From contig NC_088299.1 of NCBI RefSeq assembly GCF_032854445.1, forward strand, positions 9,977,608 through 10,041,607: a stretch of DNA of 64,000 nucleotides. The letters run 5' to 3'. This DNA is from Liolophura sinensis. Its lineage: Eukaryota > Mollusca > Polyplacophora > Chitonida > Chitonidae. A model generated the notes under the pieces. It saw only the letters and a program-made list of their open reading frames with translations. It was not told the DNA's origin and did not search any database. Positions 42,706 to 52,089 of this stretch are shown here, one piece after another; within the stretch, counting starts at the first letter, position 1, and every line of letters starts with the position of its first letter. The position numbers and the translations under genes were made by a program.

Positions 42706-43490
42706 CAATCGTACTTGGCAAAAGATCATGGTTTTCTCCTGGCCTTCTCGTTTCATCAACTGATAAACTTGACCGCGGTGAAATGTCGTGAAAACATTCT
42801 GGATAAAGCGTTAGATACCAATCAAATAAAAAAACAAAATTTTCTTTATTTGATTATTCATGTCTTTTGCAAAAAACAGCAGCTAAAGGTAGGCATACAT
42901 GAAATATGAAGAGGCGACTCGACTCAACTCAACTGATAGTTCGCAACTGGTCCTATCTGCTGATGGCCATGCCACTTTAACATTGACTAGTATAGACGTA
43001 ACGGCTTGAACACAGTTTCAGTTGAGTTGCGTCGTTAGTTTGTATACACAAAGTAGACTTGGTAAAAGACCATGGTTTTCTCCATCTTGATTCATCAACC
43101 AATAAACCTGACCGCCGTGAAATATCACGAAAACATCCTGGGCAAAGTTTTAAATACCAAATAAAGAAACAAAACTTGTATAGTGATTCATGACAGTTTC
43201 TAAAAGTTTTGCATATACGACAGATTTATTTATTTATTTATTTGATTGGTGTTTTACGCCGTACTCAAGAATATTTCACTTATACTACGGCGGGGGAAAC
43301 CCACGACCGTCCGCAGGTTGCTGAAAGACCTTCCCACTTACTGCTATACGAGAGATTAAGACGCCGCTCAACTCAATTCAACTCAACTGGTAGTTCGCAG
43401 TTGGACCTAGTAGCTGATGGCTAAACGACATTGAGGTTGTCCAGCATACACGTAACCATTGGAGCACAGCTTCAGGTCAGTCGCGTCGTT
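42706..43490. repeat. tandem duplication split by a SINE
   Basis: Block 1 (GGCAAAAGATCATGGTTTTC...TACCAATCAAATAAA) at 42716-42835 recurs at 43057-43165. Block 2 (CGACTCAACTCAACTGATAG TTCGCA...TTGCGTCGTTA) at 42918-43040 recurs at 43365-43490. The second copy is interrupted by a SINE A piece at 43227-43345. Confidence 0.7.
43227..43345 (-). repeat. SINE A tail half
   Basis: TTATTTGATTGGTGTTTTAC, GCCGTACTCAAGAATATTTC, CCACGACCGTCCGCAGGTTG. It lies between the two blocks of the duplication. Confidence 0.8.
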
Positions 43491-43499
43491 ATTTTACCC

Positions 43500-44630
43500 A
43501 CACGAGCGCTTAGGACACGACGCAGCGACCTACTAAGTTGACTTGAGTTGAGAGCTTAAGACGCGACTCATCTCAACTCTAGGCGAATACAATTTCGTTT
43601 GAAACACAATCTGACAAATCTTCTACTTTACGCCATCTGTATCAGCAGTAGCAGCCCCCCCCCCACTACTGCTAATTGGAGTATGTCAGTTAGACGTGGA
43701 TTTAGTTGTCCAACTCTACATTCGTATAACACTCGTAACTTATGTGGTGTGTTGTAAGGCTGTAATCATAAGACCCTTTCCCAAAACACCATTTCTCAAA
43801 GAGAAATAGAAAAAATATCTTATAAATACAAATACTTAGCAAATAAAGCTGGTAACATGTTAAGAGAGGGCATTCGATATTCTGAGCATTCGTCTAGTAG
43901 AAGATTTTCAACTCTTTCTTCGCTGAAGGTAAGAAAGCCCTAGAGTATCACGTGACGTTAAAATTCTTACGCAACTATTTTCGATCACATTTACTATAAC
44001 ATGAGAGTCTAAAAAAAGTTTCGGAAAAAGTTATTTGGAGTGGACTAATGATGAGCTGAACTTTTGTGAACATCAAATGTTCCTGCAGGAAAGAGGTGTC
44101 ATTAGTCCCTGTGAAACACAGTTAGACAGGCAATCGGTAAATTAAAGAAGTTTCCCTAACATTTTTGATAAGTCACACTATACAGAAGGACCGTCTTACC
44201 TGTTTTTACCGACAAAAGACTCCTAACTCGAAACTCCCCTGGTCAAACTTGAATAATTTCGTAATTGACTAATTTCTGGGTAGAATACAACAATAGTTAT
44301 CTTAGTCGCGCAATTGTTAATAACTGATGTAATGAAGATAATTTCCAAAACAATCTAAGGCACCAGTTTCCAAAGGAATATGAAGCCCGACTGTGTCTTG
44401 TACAGTCCAGTCTTGAGCTGAACGGGATGTAGGTCACTGAACACGCCAATGGATGAACAATTCCGTTTACAACCTATTTGGAAGCAAGAAGCTCCAACCT
44501 TCCTAAGTAGGACTGATAGGCCTTCTGTTCTGGGTCTGGGTCAGAGTTCGGCACCAAGCAATTCTGTGACACGTTAAAGTAGAGGGTGTAACTGTTCCCC
44601 GAAGTTTAGATTTTGCATGGCAACTGTTTC
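43500..44630. other. no gene recognised
   Basis: AT-rich single-copy sequence. Inverted CAACTCAAC/GTTGAGTTG words around 43377 and 43550 could fold but are not otherwise explained. Confidence 0.4.
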
Positions 44631-44639
44631 TGCCTCTCT

Positions 44640-44745
44640 GCCTTTCCAGCCCTGCTATACCAGAAGACACAGTATATGTGCACAAGCGGAATGACTCCTT
44701 TGTCGTCATATGACTGAAAAATTAAGTACGATGAATAGCAACAAC
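44640..44745 (+). repeat. SINE B tail fragment
   Basis: CAGAAGACACAGTATATGTG, then CGTCATATGACTGAAAAATT and AAGTACGATGAATAGC. Confidence 0.6.
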
Positions 44746-44927
44746 CACCCACACACAGATAATATTTTCAAGGTAACACAGATAATATTTTTTACCAATT
44801 TTCAAGGTCATAGCTTGAGTAGTATATACACAGGGTTAAAATGAAAACATAGCCTCAAAAACACACGTTCCAGTGACCCACATTGCATTATCTGTCAGGG
44901 AACTATGAGGGTCGCACGGAAAAATTC

Positions 44928-45075
44928 ACTCAGGATGAACTAAAAGCACGCATCAAGGACTGCTGGAAAAAAAATTACACTTAAGGAGATTCGTGACTCA
45001 ATCAGTTCATGGAAGAAACGTTTGCGCGCCGTCTACCTAGAAGATAGAGGACCAGTTGATCACCTTTTGAAGTAA
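44928..45075 (+). pseudogene. mariner/Tc1-like transposase, C-terminal fragment, frameshifted
   Basis: The frame starting at 44928 reads TQDELKARIKDCWKK. After a one-base shift in an A run (about 44963-44970) it continues as TLKEIRDSISSWKKRLRAVY then LEDRGPVDHLLK and a stop at 45073-45075. The pattern ELKxRI...W..., then IxxSIxxWxKRLRA and GGHxxHLL-like ending, is the typical C terminus of mariner-like DDE transposases (family knowledge). The catalytic part is absent. A dead remnant. Confidence 0.6.
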
Positions 45076-45284
45076 AACAAGGTAGAACATCATTTTGAAA
45101 TGTCTGAAATGTTTTGAAATGTTTTTGACTCAGTTTTGATTTTGGTCCCATGAACAAAAATGTTAGAGGATGAAATTGAAATTTGGACTGTATACTTAGG
45201 ATATAATGGCTTTTCAGTGTGTAAATTTTTAAAAGCTGACGTACGAGGGTTTCGGATATATATATATAAAAAATATATATATTA

Positions 45285-45435
45285 CTGGGTAGGATGTCAT
45301 GTCTGGTGTCTTCGGCATGATGCTTCAGTAACGGCAGCACTTTGGCGGCATGGACTCTCCTTGCCACAAGAAGACAGTATATATACATACACAGAACAGA
45401 TATGTATACATACTCTTCTATCTAGAACTCGTGTT
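45285..45435 (+). repeat. SINE B fragment
   Basis: GGATGTCATGTCTGGTGTCT, TTCGGCATGATGCTTCAG, CTTTGGCGGCATGGACTCTC, GCCACAAGAAGACAGTATAT. Preceded by a TATATATA run at 45255-45285. Confidence 0.65.
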
Positions 45436-46001
45436 CCGGCCATTCTATTCAGTTAAAGGCTGTATATACGTTATGTTCAATATTTCGAATGGATAGGTAT
45501 GCCACAGAGTCTGACTTTTCCCATCCTTTGTTTTTTCCTGGAGAGAAAATAAATACTGAGTCTACTTAGTATGATTTAACAGAGACACCAGTTTCTTCCC
45601 ATCCTTTGGTTTTTCAGGGGTGTCGATTTAATAGTGTCTCTGCCAAATGTAATTTCCAAAAGGATGCGACACCCGATGTTTTTCCGAGAAAAACTTCATA
45701 GAAATAAAATATTTTATATAGAAAGAGATAAATATTTTAAGAGCTATGTTCCAGAATATATCAAATAATTTACACATATAGGCTTGTTCGTTCACTTTAA
45801 TAAACGTTTTTGTCATTCCTAATTAGTGACATTGTGAGTAAAATAAATGATGTTTTCACCTATGGTTATTCTTATGTTGGATAGCGGGTTGTGACCGTGT
45901 GCATGGTTAAGATGCTTTCAATCGCTGGGAAAAACAAGGTGTGGGTTCAAACCCTAAGATCGGCAGGGTATTATTGTTTGTGGGGCTACGGTGACAATAT
46001 C

Positions 46002-46262
46002 TATTTATTTTATCTATTTGATTGGTGTTTTACGCCGAACACTCAGGAATATTTTACTTATACGACGGTGGTCAGCATTATGGCGGGACGAAACCGAGCA
46101 GAGCCCAGGGGAAACCCAGGAGCATCCGTAAGTTGCTGGCAGGCCTTCCCACGTACGACGGGAGAGGAAGGCAGCATGAGCTGTACTTGAAGTCATAGCG
46201 ACCGCATTGGTGAGAGACTCTTGGGTCATTGCGCCGTGCTGGCACCTAACCACCTCAGAGCC
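46002..46262 (-). repeat. SINE A copy (full length)
   Basis: CTATTTGATTGGTGTTTTAC tail, ACGACGGTGGTCAGCATTAT, GAGCAGAGCCCAGGGGAAAC, CGTACGACGGGAGAGGAAGG, CATTGGTGAGAGACTCTTGG, GTGCTGGCACCTAACCACCT. Confidence 0.88.
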
Positions 46263-46399
46263 CGGAGCCCGGAACCCCCGCTTCCCCTCATTGATGACAA
46301 TAAGCGATCCATGACACTCAGCTGGCCGTTTATGCAATTTACATAACGTCCGTTGAAGACCACTAGTCTCCCACCAATATGGTGTGCATATTTGTATCC

Positions 46400-46548
46400 T
46401 TTACGTTGGAGTAATGACCCAGGAATCTCTCACCAATGCGGTCGCAGTGAGTTCAAGTCCAGCTCATGCTGGCTTCCTCTCCGGCCGTAAGTGGAAAGGT
46501 TTTCCAGCAATCTGCTGATGGTCGTTGGTTTCACCCGGGCTAGTTTAT
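46400..46548 (+). repeat. SINE A 5' part
   Basis: TACGTTGGAGTAATGACCCA, AGGAATCTCTCACCAATGCG, GTGAGTTCAAGTCCAGCTC, CGGCCGTAAGTGGAAAGG. Interrupted before the tail by a SINE B tail piece (TTGTTAAGCACGACGTAAAA, about 46588-46620). Confidence 0.75.
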
Positions 46549-46624
46549 ACATAAACACACGTGTGAATAGTGCTCCTGCATATATTGTTAAAAATTGTTA
46601 AGCACGACGTAAAACTACAAGTGT

Positions 46625-46772
46625 ACACGCTAAGGTCTGTCAGCAACCTGCGGATGGTCATGGGTTTTCCCCGGGCTCTGCCCGGTTTCCACCCACTATA
46701 ATGCTGGCCGCCGTCGTATAAGTGAATTATTCTTGAGTACGGTGTAAAAACACCAATCAATCAATCAATGAA
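46625..46772 (+). repeat. SINE A 3' part
   Basis: GGTCTGTCAGCAACCTGCGG, CCGGGCTCTGCCCGGTTTCC, GCTGGCCGCCGTCGTATAAG, then CACCAATCAATCAATCAATG. It may be the remainder of the element at 46400 split by the SINE B tail. Confidence 0.78.
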
Positions 46773-46929
46773 ATACAACTGCAAGCCTTCATTCATTATA
46801 TTGTTAGGACACAGCATGTATGTAACCAAGGACAGCTTTTAATGATGAGTATGGACTTCAACACCAAAAACTCCTGTGTTTTCATTTGTGTATTTAATTG
46901 TTTGTTTACTTATCCCATCATTGTTTCGA

Positions 46930-47130
46930 TTTTGTGTACTCGCCACGATGTCTGAAATATTGCCGGTATTGCGTCAAGCGATGATCACTCACTCACTTTA
47001 ACTGGTCGAAAAAACCGGATAAACCAGCAAGCTCACACATGCCAAAGATGGGGATTTCACACGTGAAGGGATTGTTAAGTACGACGTTAAACCCAAGCAC
47101 TCTCTCACTCACTCACTCACTCACTTATTC
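46930..47130 (+). repeat. SINE-B-like tails with CACTCACTC ends
   Basis: GTACTCGCCACGATGTCTGA...ATGATCACTCACTCAC at 46938-46996, and GGATTGTTAAGTACGACGTT + AAACCCAAGCACTC at 47068-47125, the latter ending in a (CACT)n run. Confidence 0.6.
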
Positions 47131-47145
47131 ACACGTGTAGGGAGC

Positions 47146-47415
47146 TTAGCAGAAAGGGAAGGCATCTCCATTTATACTAATTTCATGTAAAGCTGCCTCT
47201 ACGAGCGCTTTCCATCCCTTTTGTCTCAAAAACATTGAGAACAACGGTAAAGAGGGAATCTCAGGGATTTCCTGCCTGAGTATGGCTTCTGGTATTTCAT
47301 ATTTCTGAGGTGTTTTTCTGCTTTTGGCCTGTTTTTTGCCTTTAAGGATCTTCAGTGCTTCGTAAATGGAATCGGTGTAAAGGAATATGGGGCAAAAACC
47401 TATCTCTGTTGGAAA
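47146..47415 (-). CDS. weak candidate terminal exon, function unknown
   Basis: Minus-strand open frame of about 90 codons ending in a stop at 47146. Upstream it is preceded by TTTTCCAACAG, an acceptable 3' splice site near 47415. The peptide is mixed and complex (KILKGKKQAKSRKTPQKYEI, then LPLFSMFLRQKGWKALVEAA), unlike the repeat-derived frames around it. I recognise no family and see no partner exon. It may be chance or a decayed element. Confidence 0.2.
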   Translation of the reverse strand, partial: FPTEIGFCPIFLYTDSIYEALKILKGKKQAKSRKTPQKYEIPEAILRQEIPEIPSLPLFSMFLRQKGWKALVEAALHEISINGDAFPFC

Positions 47416-47489
47416 ATGAGGTAACAAATAGTGTCGAAAAACACGTGATATTTCAACACATTACAGATGAACCAGAATTCCTGCTTAAT

Positions 47490-47622
47490 GACAGTCATTT
47501 ATTTATTTGATTGATGTTTTACGCTGTACTCAAGAATATTTTACTTATTATGGCCAGCAATATGTCCGGAGAAAACCGGACAGAGCATGGGGAAAACCAT
47601 TCGCGGGTTGCTAAAAACAGAT
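47490..47622 (-). repeat. SINE A tail half
   Basis: TTATTTGATTGATGTTTTAC, GCTGTACTCAAGAATATTTT, GGAGAAAACCGGACAGAGCA, ATTCGCGGGTTGCTAAAAAC. Confidence 0.7.
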
Positions 47623-47639
47623 AAATGTCATAATGTACT

Positions 47640-50600
47640 CGGCTATTGAGTCATTCCTTGGTAGAAAACGTTATGGCAGACGTTCTTACTGTTATAAAAT
47701 GGATTAATTCAACAGCTTGATTTTATGTCAACAATTGAATCAGGATAGATATGGAACATACATGGACCAGTTGGAAGTTAAGTTGACAAAGAAAACCACT
47801 TTCCTTTCCAACATACCAACATTTGAAGAGATAATTCTTAGTGCTTTTGTCTATTAATTTTGAAATAAGAGCAACTCAATTTACTATCTTAGTCTGTTTT
47901 TAATAACTATGCATTATGAAAAGTTTTCTAACCAAATGTATAATAAGCTTTTTTGCCTGATCGATAAGTTAATAAGTTACTATATGCATGTTGTTTTTCT
48001 AATCGCCTTGATACAGGTGTTATAATAAGGATGACTAAAAAATGGTACAAGATTATTATAAAAGACACTTTTATCCAAATTGACATCATGTTTTTTGAAC
48101 CACTTAACAGTTTCTATGATATTATGATTGCATTTTTGTCCAAATCTCGCGGCCATCTCGCGAGTCTGGCGTCATTTCGTGATTTGGCGCCCACTGCGGA
48201 TGCTGATTGTTGTAAAGCGTCAACTTTTGCAGACACCAGTCAATTGAATTGTTCACGTCGGAAACCTCCCAATAAGCCAAACCAGTCGGTCTTTGTCTAT
48301 TTTAGAAGGGGCTATTAGCGAGGCCAACACACGATTAGGAGGGAAAACAAATGTACCTTCAAAAGTATGCTGACTACAAAGGTTATTAATATCCGATTCA
48401 CGGTATAATTCCAGCTTTTATCGGGTCGCCGACTGTATCGAAGACGGCTAGGAGGTGATTTTGGCTAGCCAGATCTCGGAATCGTCTTCAAGATGTAATT
48501 TAATCAGACGACAAGCAACAGTATTATGAGGCGAGTTGTCAAAACTCTCTCCCCGAACCATCAATCCAATCATCTGAGGCGGTTCGCTTTGCTGCGGACC
48601 TGGTGTTTTCCGGAGAAAATATCCCCGGGAACAGGCCCAACATAATAACGGATGCGAACCAATAGTCCCGATCAAGTTCAGATGTCGATGACTTTTATGG
48701 AAGCACTTGAAAACGGCTCACATCGCTTCACGCAATTCCAAACACAAGTCACGACATTTTCAATACGCACTCGAATACGGCAATATTTAATACGGTCTTT
48801 ACTGTCTAGCACTTCCGCGTGGTAGCTACCCAATTCCTCTCGACATCTCCATATAGCTGCTCTGTGTTGGCGATTACTTGAGGATTGACGTGAAAAACAC
48901 AGACAGAGAGAATGCTCTACCACTTCGACACGATCTTGGCGAAGAAATAGCTTGCAATTTCACATATAGTGGGATAGAATCCAAATCTGCTGTGCAGAAT
49001 GTACAAACATATATTTCTTAAAGTGAAAGACAGCACCTGGCTAATGTTTAAGTCCACTGAAAGACTACCATTCAAAGTATCTTAAGCCGGCATTAAATAT
49101 TTTTAGATTTTTTGTTCAACTCAGTAAAGGTTTAGTGAAACTTCGCCTTGGTACAGCTTCAGCGCGTCTCCATTGTCGACCGAAAGGTGACGCCATCTTT
49201 ACCCTAGCTCTCAAACGTCGCAGGTATTTCCTGTATTAAAGTCTATGAAGTAGCCTATGTTAGATTTAAAGTTGTGGACTTCGGCGATGAAGGGCGAAGT
49301 GATAAATAGCTTTCTCGGAAATTGAACATACTATTTCTCCCACTGCTTGAACTGTTCATACAGTAGGACCACTATATCATTTGTACAGTTTACGAGTAGC
49401 CTGCACATGCGCGGCCAGGGTATTCCGGGTTCAGGTCGTAGCCTCCGGAATTGTACTGATGCCGGTAAGATTCTGTCCCCTGTGAAATGTGTACAAAATT
49501 ACAGTAGGATTTAGTTGTACAACTGGATTCATGTTCCATTCTGACACAAATGAAAACAAATCAAAGTACCACTGATTCTGATTCAGGCATTCCGCTGTCA
49601 TTAGCTTTTATGCTTCAGTTTTATAATGGTGGCTTTTAAGATGAGAGCAGTTATTGCGGACGTCAGAGAAAGCACCTTGGATTGAACATGGTGTTTCAAT
49701 AATTTTACTGTATTATATAGAAGAAAACATCCCTTGTATGCGAGAAAGACAAAGGGGCAAAATTTAAAATGTTCAGATCTAATAAATTCAGGGAAAAAAT
49801 ATAATCCAACATTTAATTAATTTTAAGCATTGTCCGATGAGATGCCGTCTTCCCATTCCCATGAACCTTCGGGATCCCAAATGACTCTGACATTTGTTAT
49901 TTAGCAACTGCATGCTGACTAAAAACTTAACATGAACAAAAAATGTGCTGTATAATCTGAAAAATGTGAACTCAGTAGATCTTCTGGCGAGATTAATGCG
50001 GTTTCGGCCGGGACGGTATGCTGCTGACTGACATAATTTGTCATACAGTCGTTGAATATTAAACGGCTTGTAAATCAACTGATTTTACGTATGGAGTGGT
50101 CCGTAAATGTCACAGACCTGTCTCACAACATTGTGTTCAATGGCCCTTTGGTTACACAGAAATTAATCGTTGTAAACGATCTCATGGTGTCTTAGGTAGT
50201 AGTTCTGTGTTATTATGTGTTACTTCATGGAGTGAATGGGTGTACGCCACGTCACAGCTTAGGCCGCGCAATCTGATAGCAACGTGTTTGATTGGGTAAA
50301 ATCCTCAAGATGGCTGCCTCGATTCCCACCAGCTATTTGTACAGTATTGTCATATTCGCCAAATCTCTTTAAAATGATAAAGTATGATACTTTTTCGAAA
50401 GCTTGACTATCCTGCTTTCGATTCAGATATGCTTTAGCTAGGCGCTGTCTTGTCCTTTAACAAAATCCTCGAGCAACAGAGAAGATATTTTGATATTTTT
50501 AAATCGAAGCTGTGCTCAATGTTTAAATCGAAGTTGATTGTAACTACACACGGGTAACATTTGTATTTAACAAGATGGTAAATGATACAACATTGAAATT

Positions 50601-51347
50601 TCTGACACTCTAATTCCTTTCGATACAGTTGGATATATGAACAGGTAAAATCCAAGAGCAATTGATATACATATTGTGAATAAACGACAACTTCTGAACT
50701 ATGGAATATTGGATACAGATATAATGCATTCACCTATATAGAGCATTCCTTGCTTTTTTCTGTCATCATAGAGAACTGTTGATTGCTTTTTTTTTGTATG
50801 AATTCGTCTCACTTTGTTACTTTATCTGACTTCTTGTTTCTTTGATGGTTTATTTTGAACGTTGTTTGGCAGTCTGCATGGCGATTATTAATCAGGAGCT
50901 TTCATTGTGTACCGATTGATATTTGAATGTTTGTGTCGACGCATAAATTGAATTTCTTTGTTTTATCAGGCACACGTAGATACCACAGCGATTTTTAATT
51001 ACTTGCACACTGTAAAAGAAGAAGTAAAGGGAGATCAGATTAGAGATCATACAAAATCGTCCCCAGCACTTAATCCAACGTGCCATGATTAATCTCTTGC
51101 CTCAGAGACGTTAGCACTGATAAATCTTCTGTGATGAAGGTAAAATAAGCGCGTATGTGTCGGAAGAGCCTCTGTATATTTTGTCAACGACTGGAGAGAA
51201 CGCAGACGAGTCAGTTTACTGAAACACTCGAGAGAAACGACTTGGTGCATTATACATCGACTGGTGTTGGGTTAAGTAACAGTGACGTTTTTCTAATGAC
51301 GTTACGCAGATACGAGCGTAGGGATTTTCTTATTCTTTGTTTTGGGG
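47640..51347. other. intergenic, no gene recognised
   Basis: Largely repeat-free. 48120-48920 and about 49140-49480 are G+C-richer (for example CGCGGCCATCTCGCGAGTCT near 48150) and could be distal regulatory DNA or unrecognised exons. Open frames there have no clear domain or paired splice sites. Confidence 0.4.
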
Positions 51348-51532
51348 GCTTCATGGCCGAGGGGGTTAGCACGCCAGCGCGGCACAATGACCCAACAGCC
51401 TCTCACAAATGCAGTCGCTGTGAGTTCAAGTCCAGCTCATGCTGGCTTCCTCCCCGGCCGTAATTCTGGCCGCCGTCGTTCAGGTGAAATATTCTTGAGT
51501 ACGGCGTAAAGCACCAATCAAATAAATAAATA
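51348..51532 (+). repeat. SINE A, short form with intact tRNA-like head
   Basis: The best head in the window: GGCTTCATGGCCGAGGGGGT + TAGCACGC (A box), then TGTGAGTTCAAGTCCAGCTC (B box). It then jumps from CCCCGGCCGTAA to TTCTGGCCGCCGTCGT, an internal deletion of about 75 bp, and ends GGCGTAAAGCACCAATCA + AATAAATA. Confidence 0.88.
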
Positions 51533-51559
51533 TTCTTTTTTGTCGATGACTGAGTGATT

Positions 51560-51745
51560 GATTTTATTTAGTTGATTGGTGTTTTCCGCTGTACTCAAGA
51601 ATATTTCACTGATCCGATTTTTTTAGTTGATTGGTGTTTTCCGCTGTACTCAATAATATTTCACTGATCCGATGGAGGCCAACATTGTATTGGGAGGAAA
51701 CCGTGAAGAGCCCGGGGAAACTTAAGACAATCCGCAGGTTCCTTT
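51560..51745 (-). repeat. SINE A copy with duplicated tail
   Basis: The tail start GTTGATTGGTGTTTTCCGCT + GTACTCAA occurs twice, at about 51569 and 51627. It is followed by GGAGGAAACCGTGAAGAGCC and CAATCCGCAGGTTCC. Confidence 0.75.
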
Positions 51746-52085
51746 TTTGATTGAGTTACATACCTAGGGACTTTCGTATTCTCTCTGTTTTTGTTTGATT
51801 GAGTGGTTGATGTCTACAGCTTCACACATAGGGACTTTCTTCTCCCTTTTTGGTTGATTGGGTGTTTGATGTTTACCCCTGCTTACATACGGCTTGTCTT
51901 CTCCCTTTTTGTTTGGCTGAGTGATTGATATTTACTGCTGCTTACATACGGTTTTACGACTCCCTTTTTGGTTGATTGAGTGATTGATGTTTACCGCTAC
52001 ATACATAAGGACTTTCTTTTCCCTTTTTGGTTGATTGAGTGCTGAACGTCTACCGTTACATACACTGAAGATTATTTCACCCATA
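51745..52085. repeat. 60-65-bp tandem array derived from the SINE A tail
   Basis: About 5 units of CCCTTTTTGGTTGATTGAGT + GATTGATGTTTACCGCT plus ACATACATAAGGACTTTCTT. The TTGATTGAGTGATTGATGTTTACC core resembles the adjacent SINE tail. Confidence 0.7.
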
Positions 52086-52089
52086 TACA

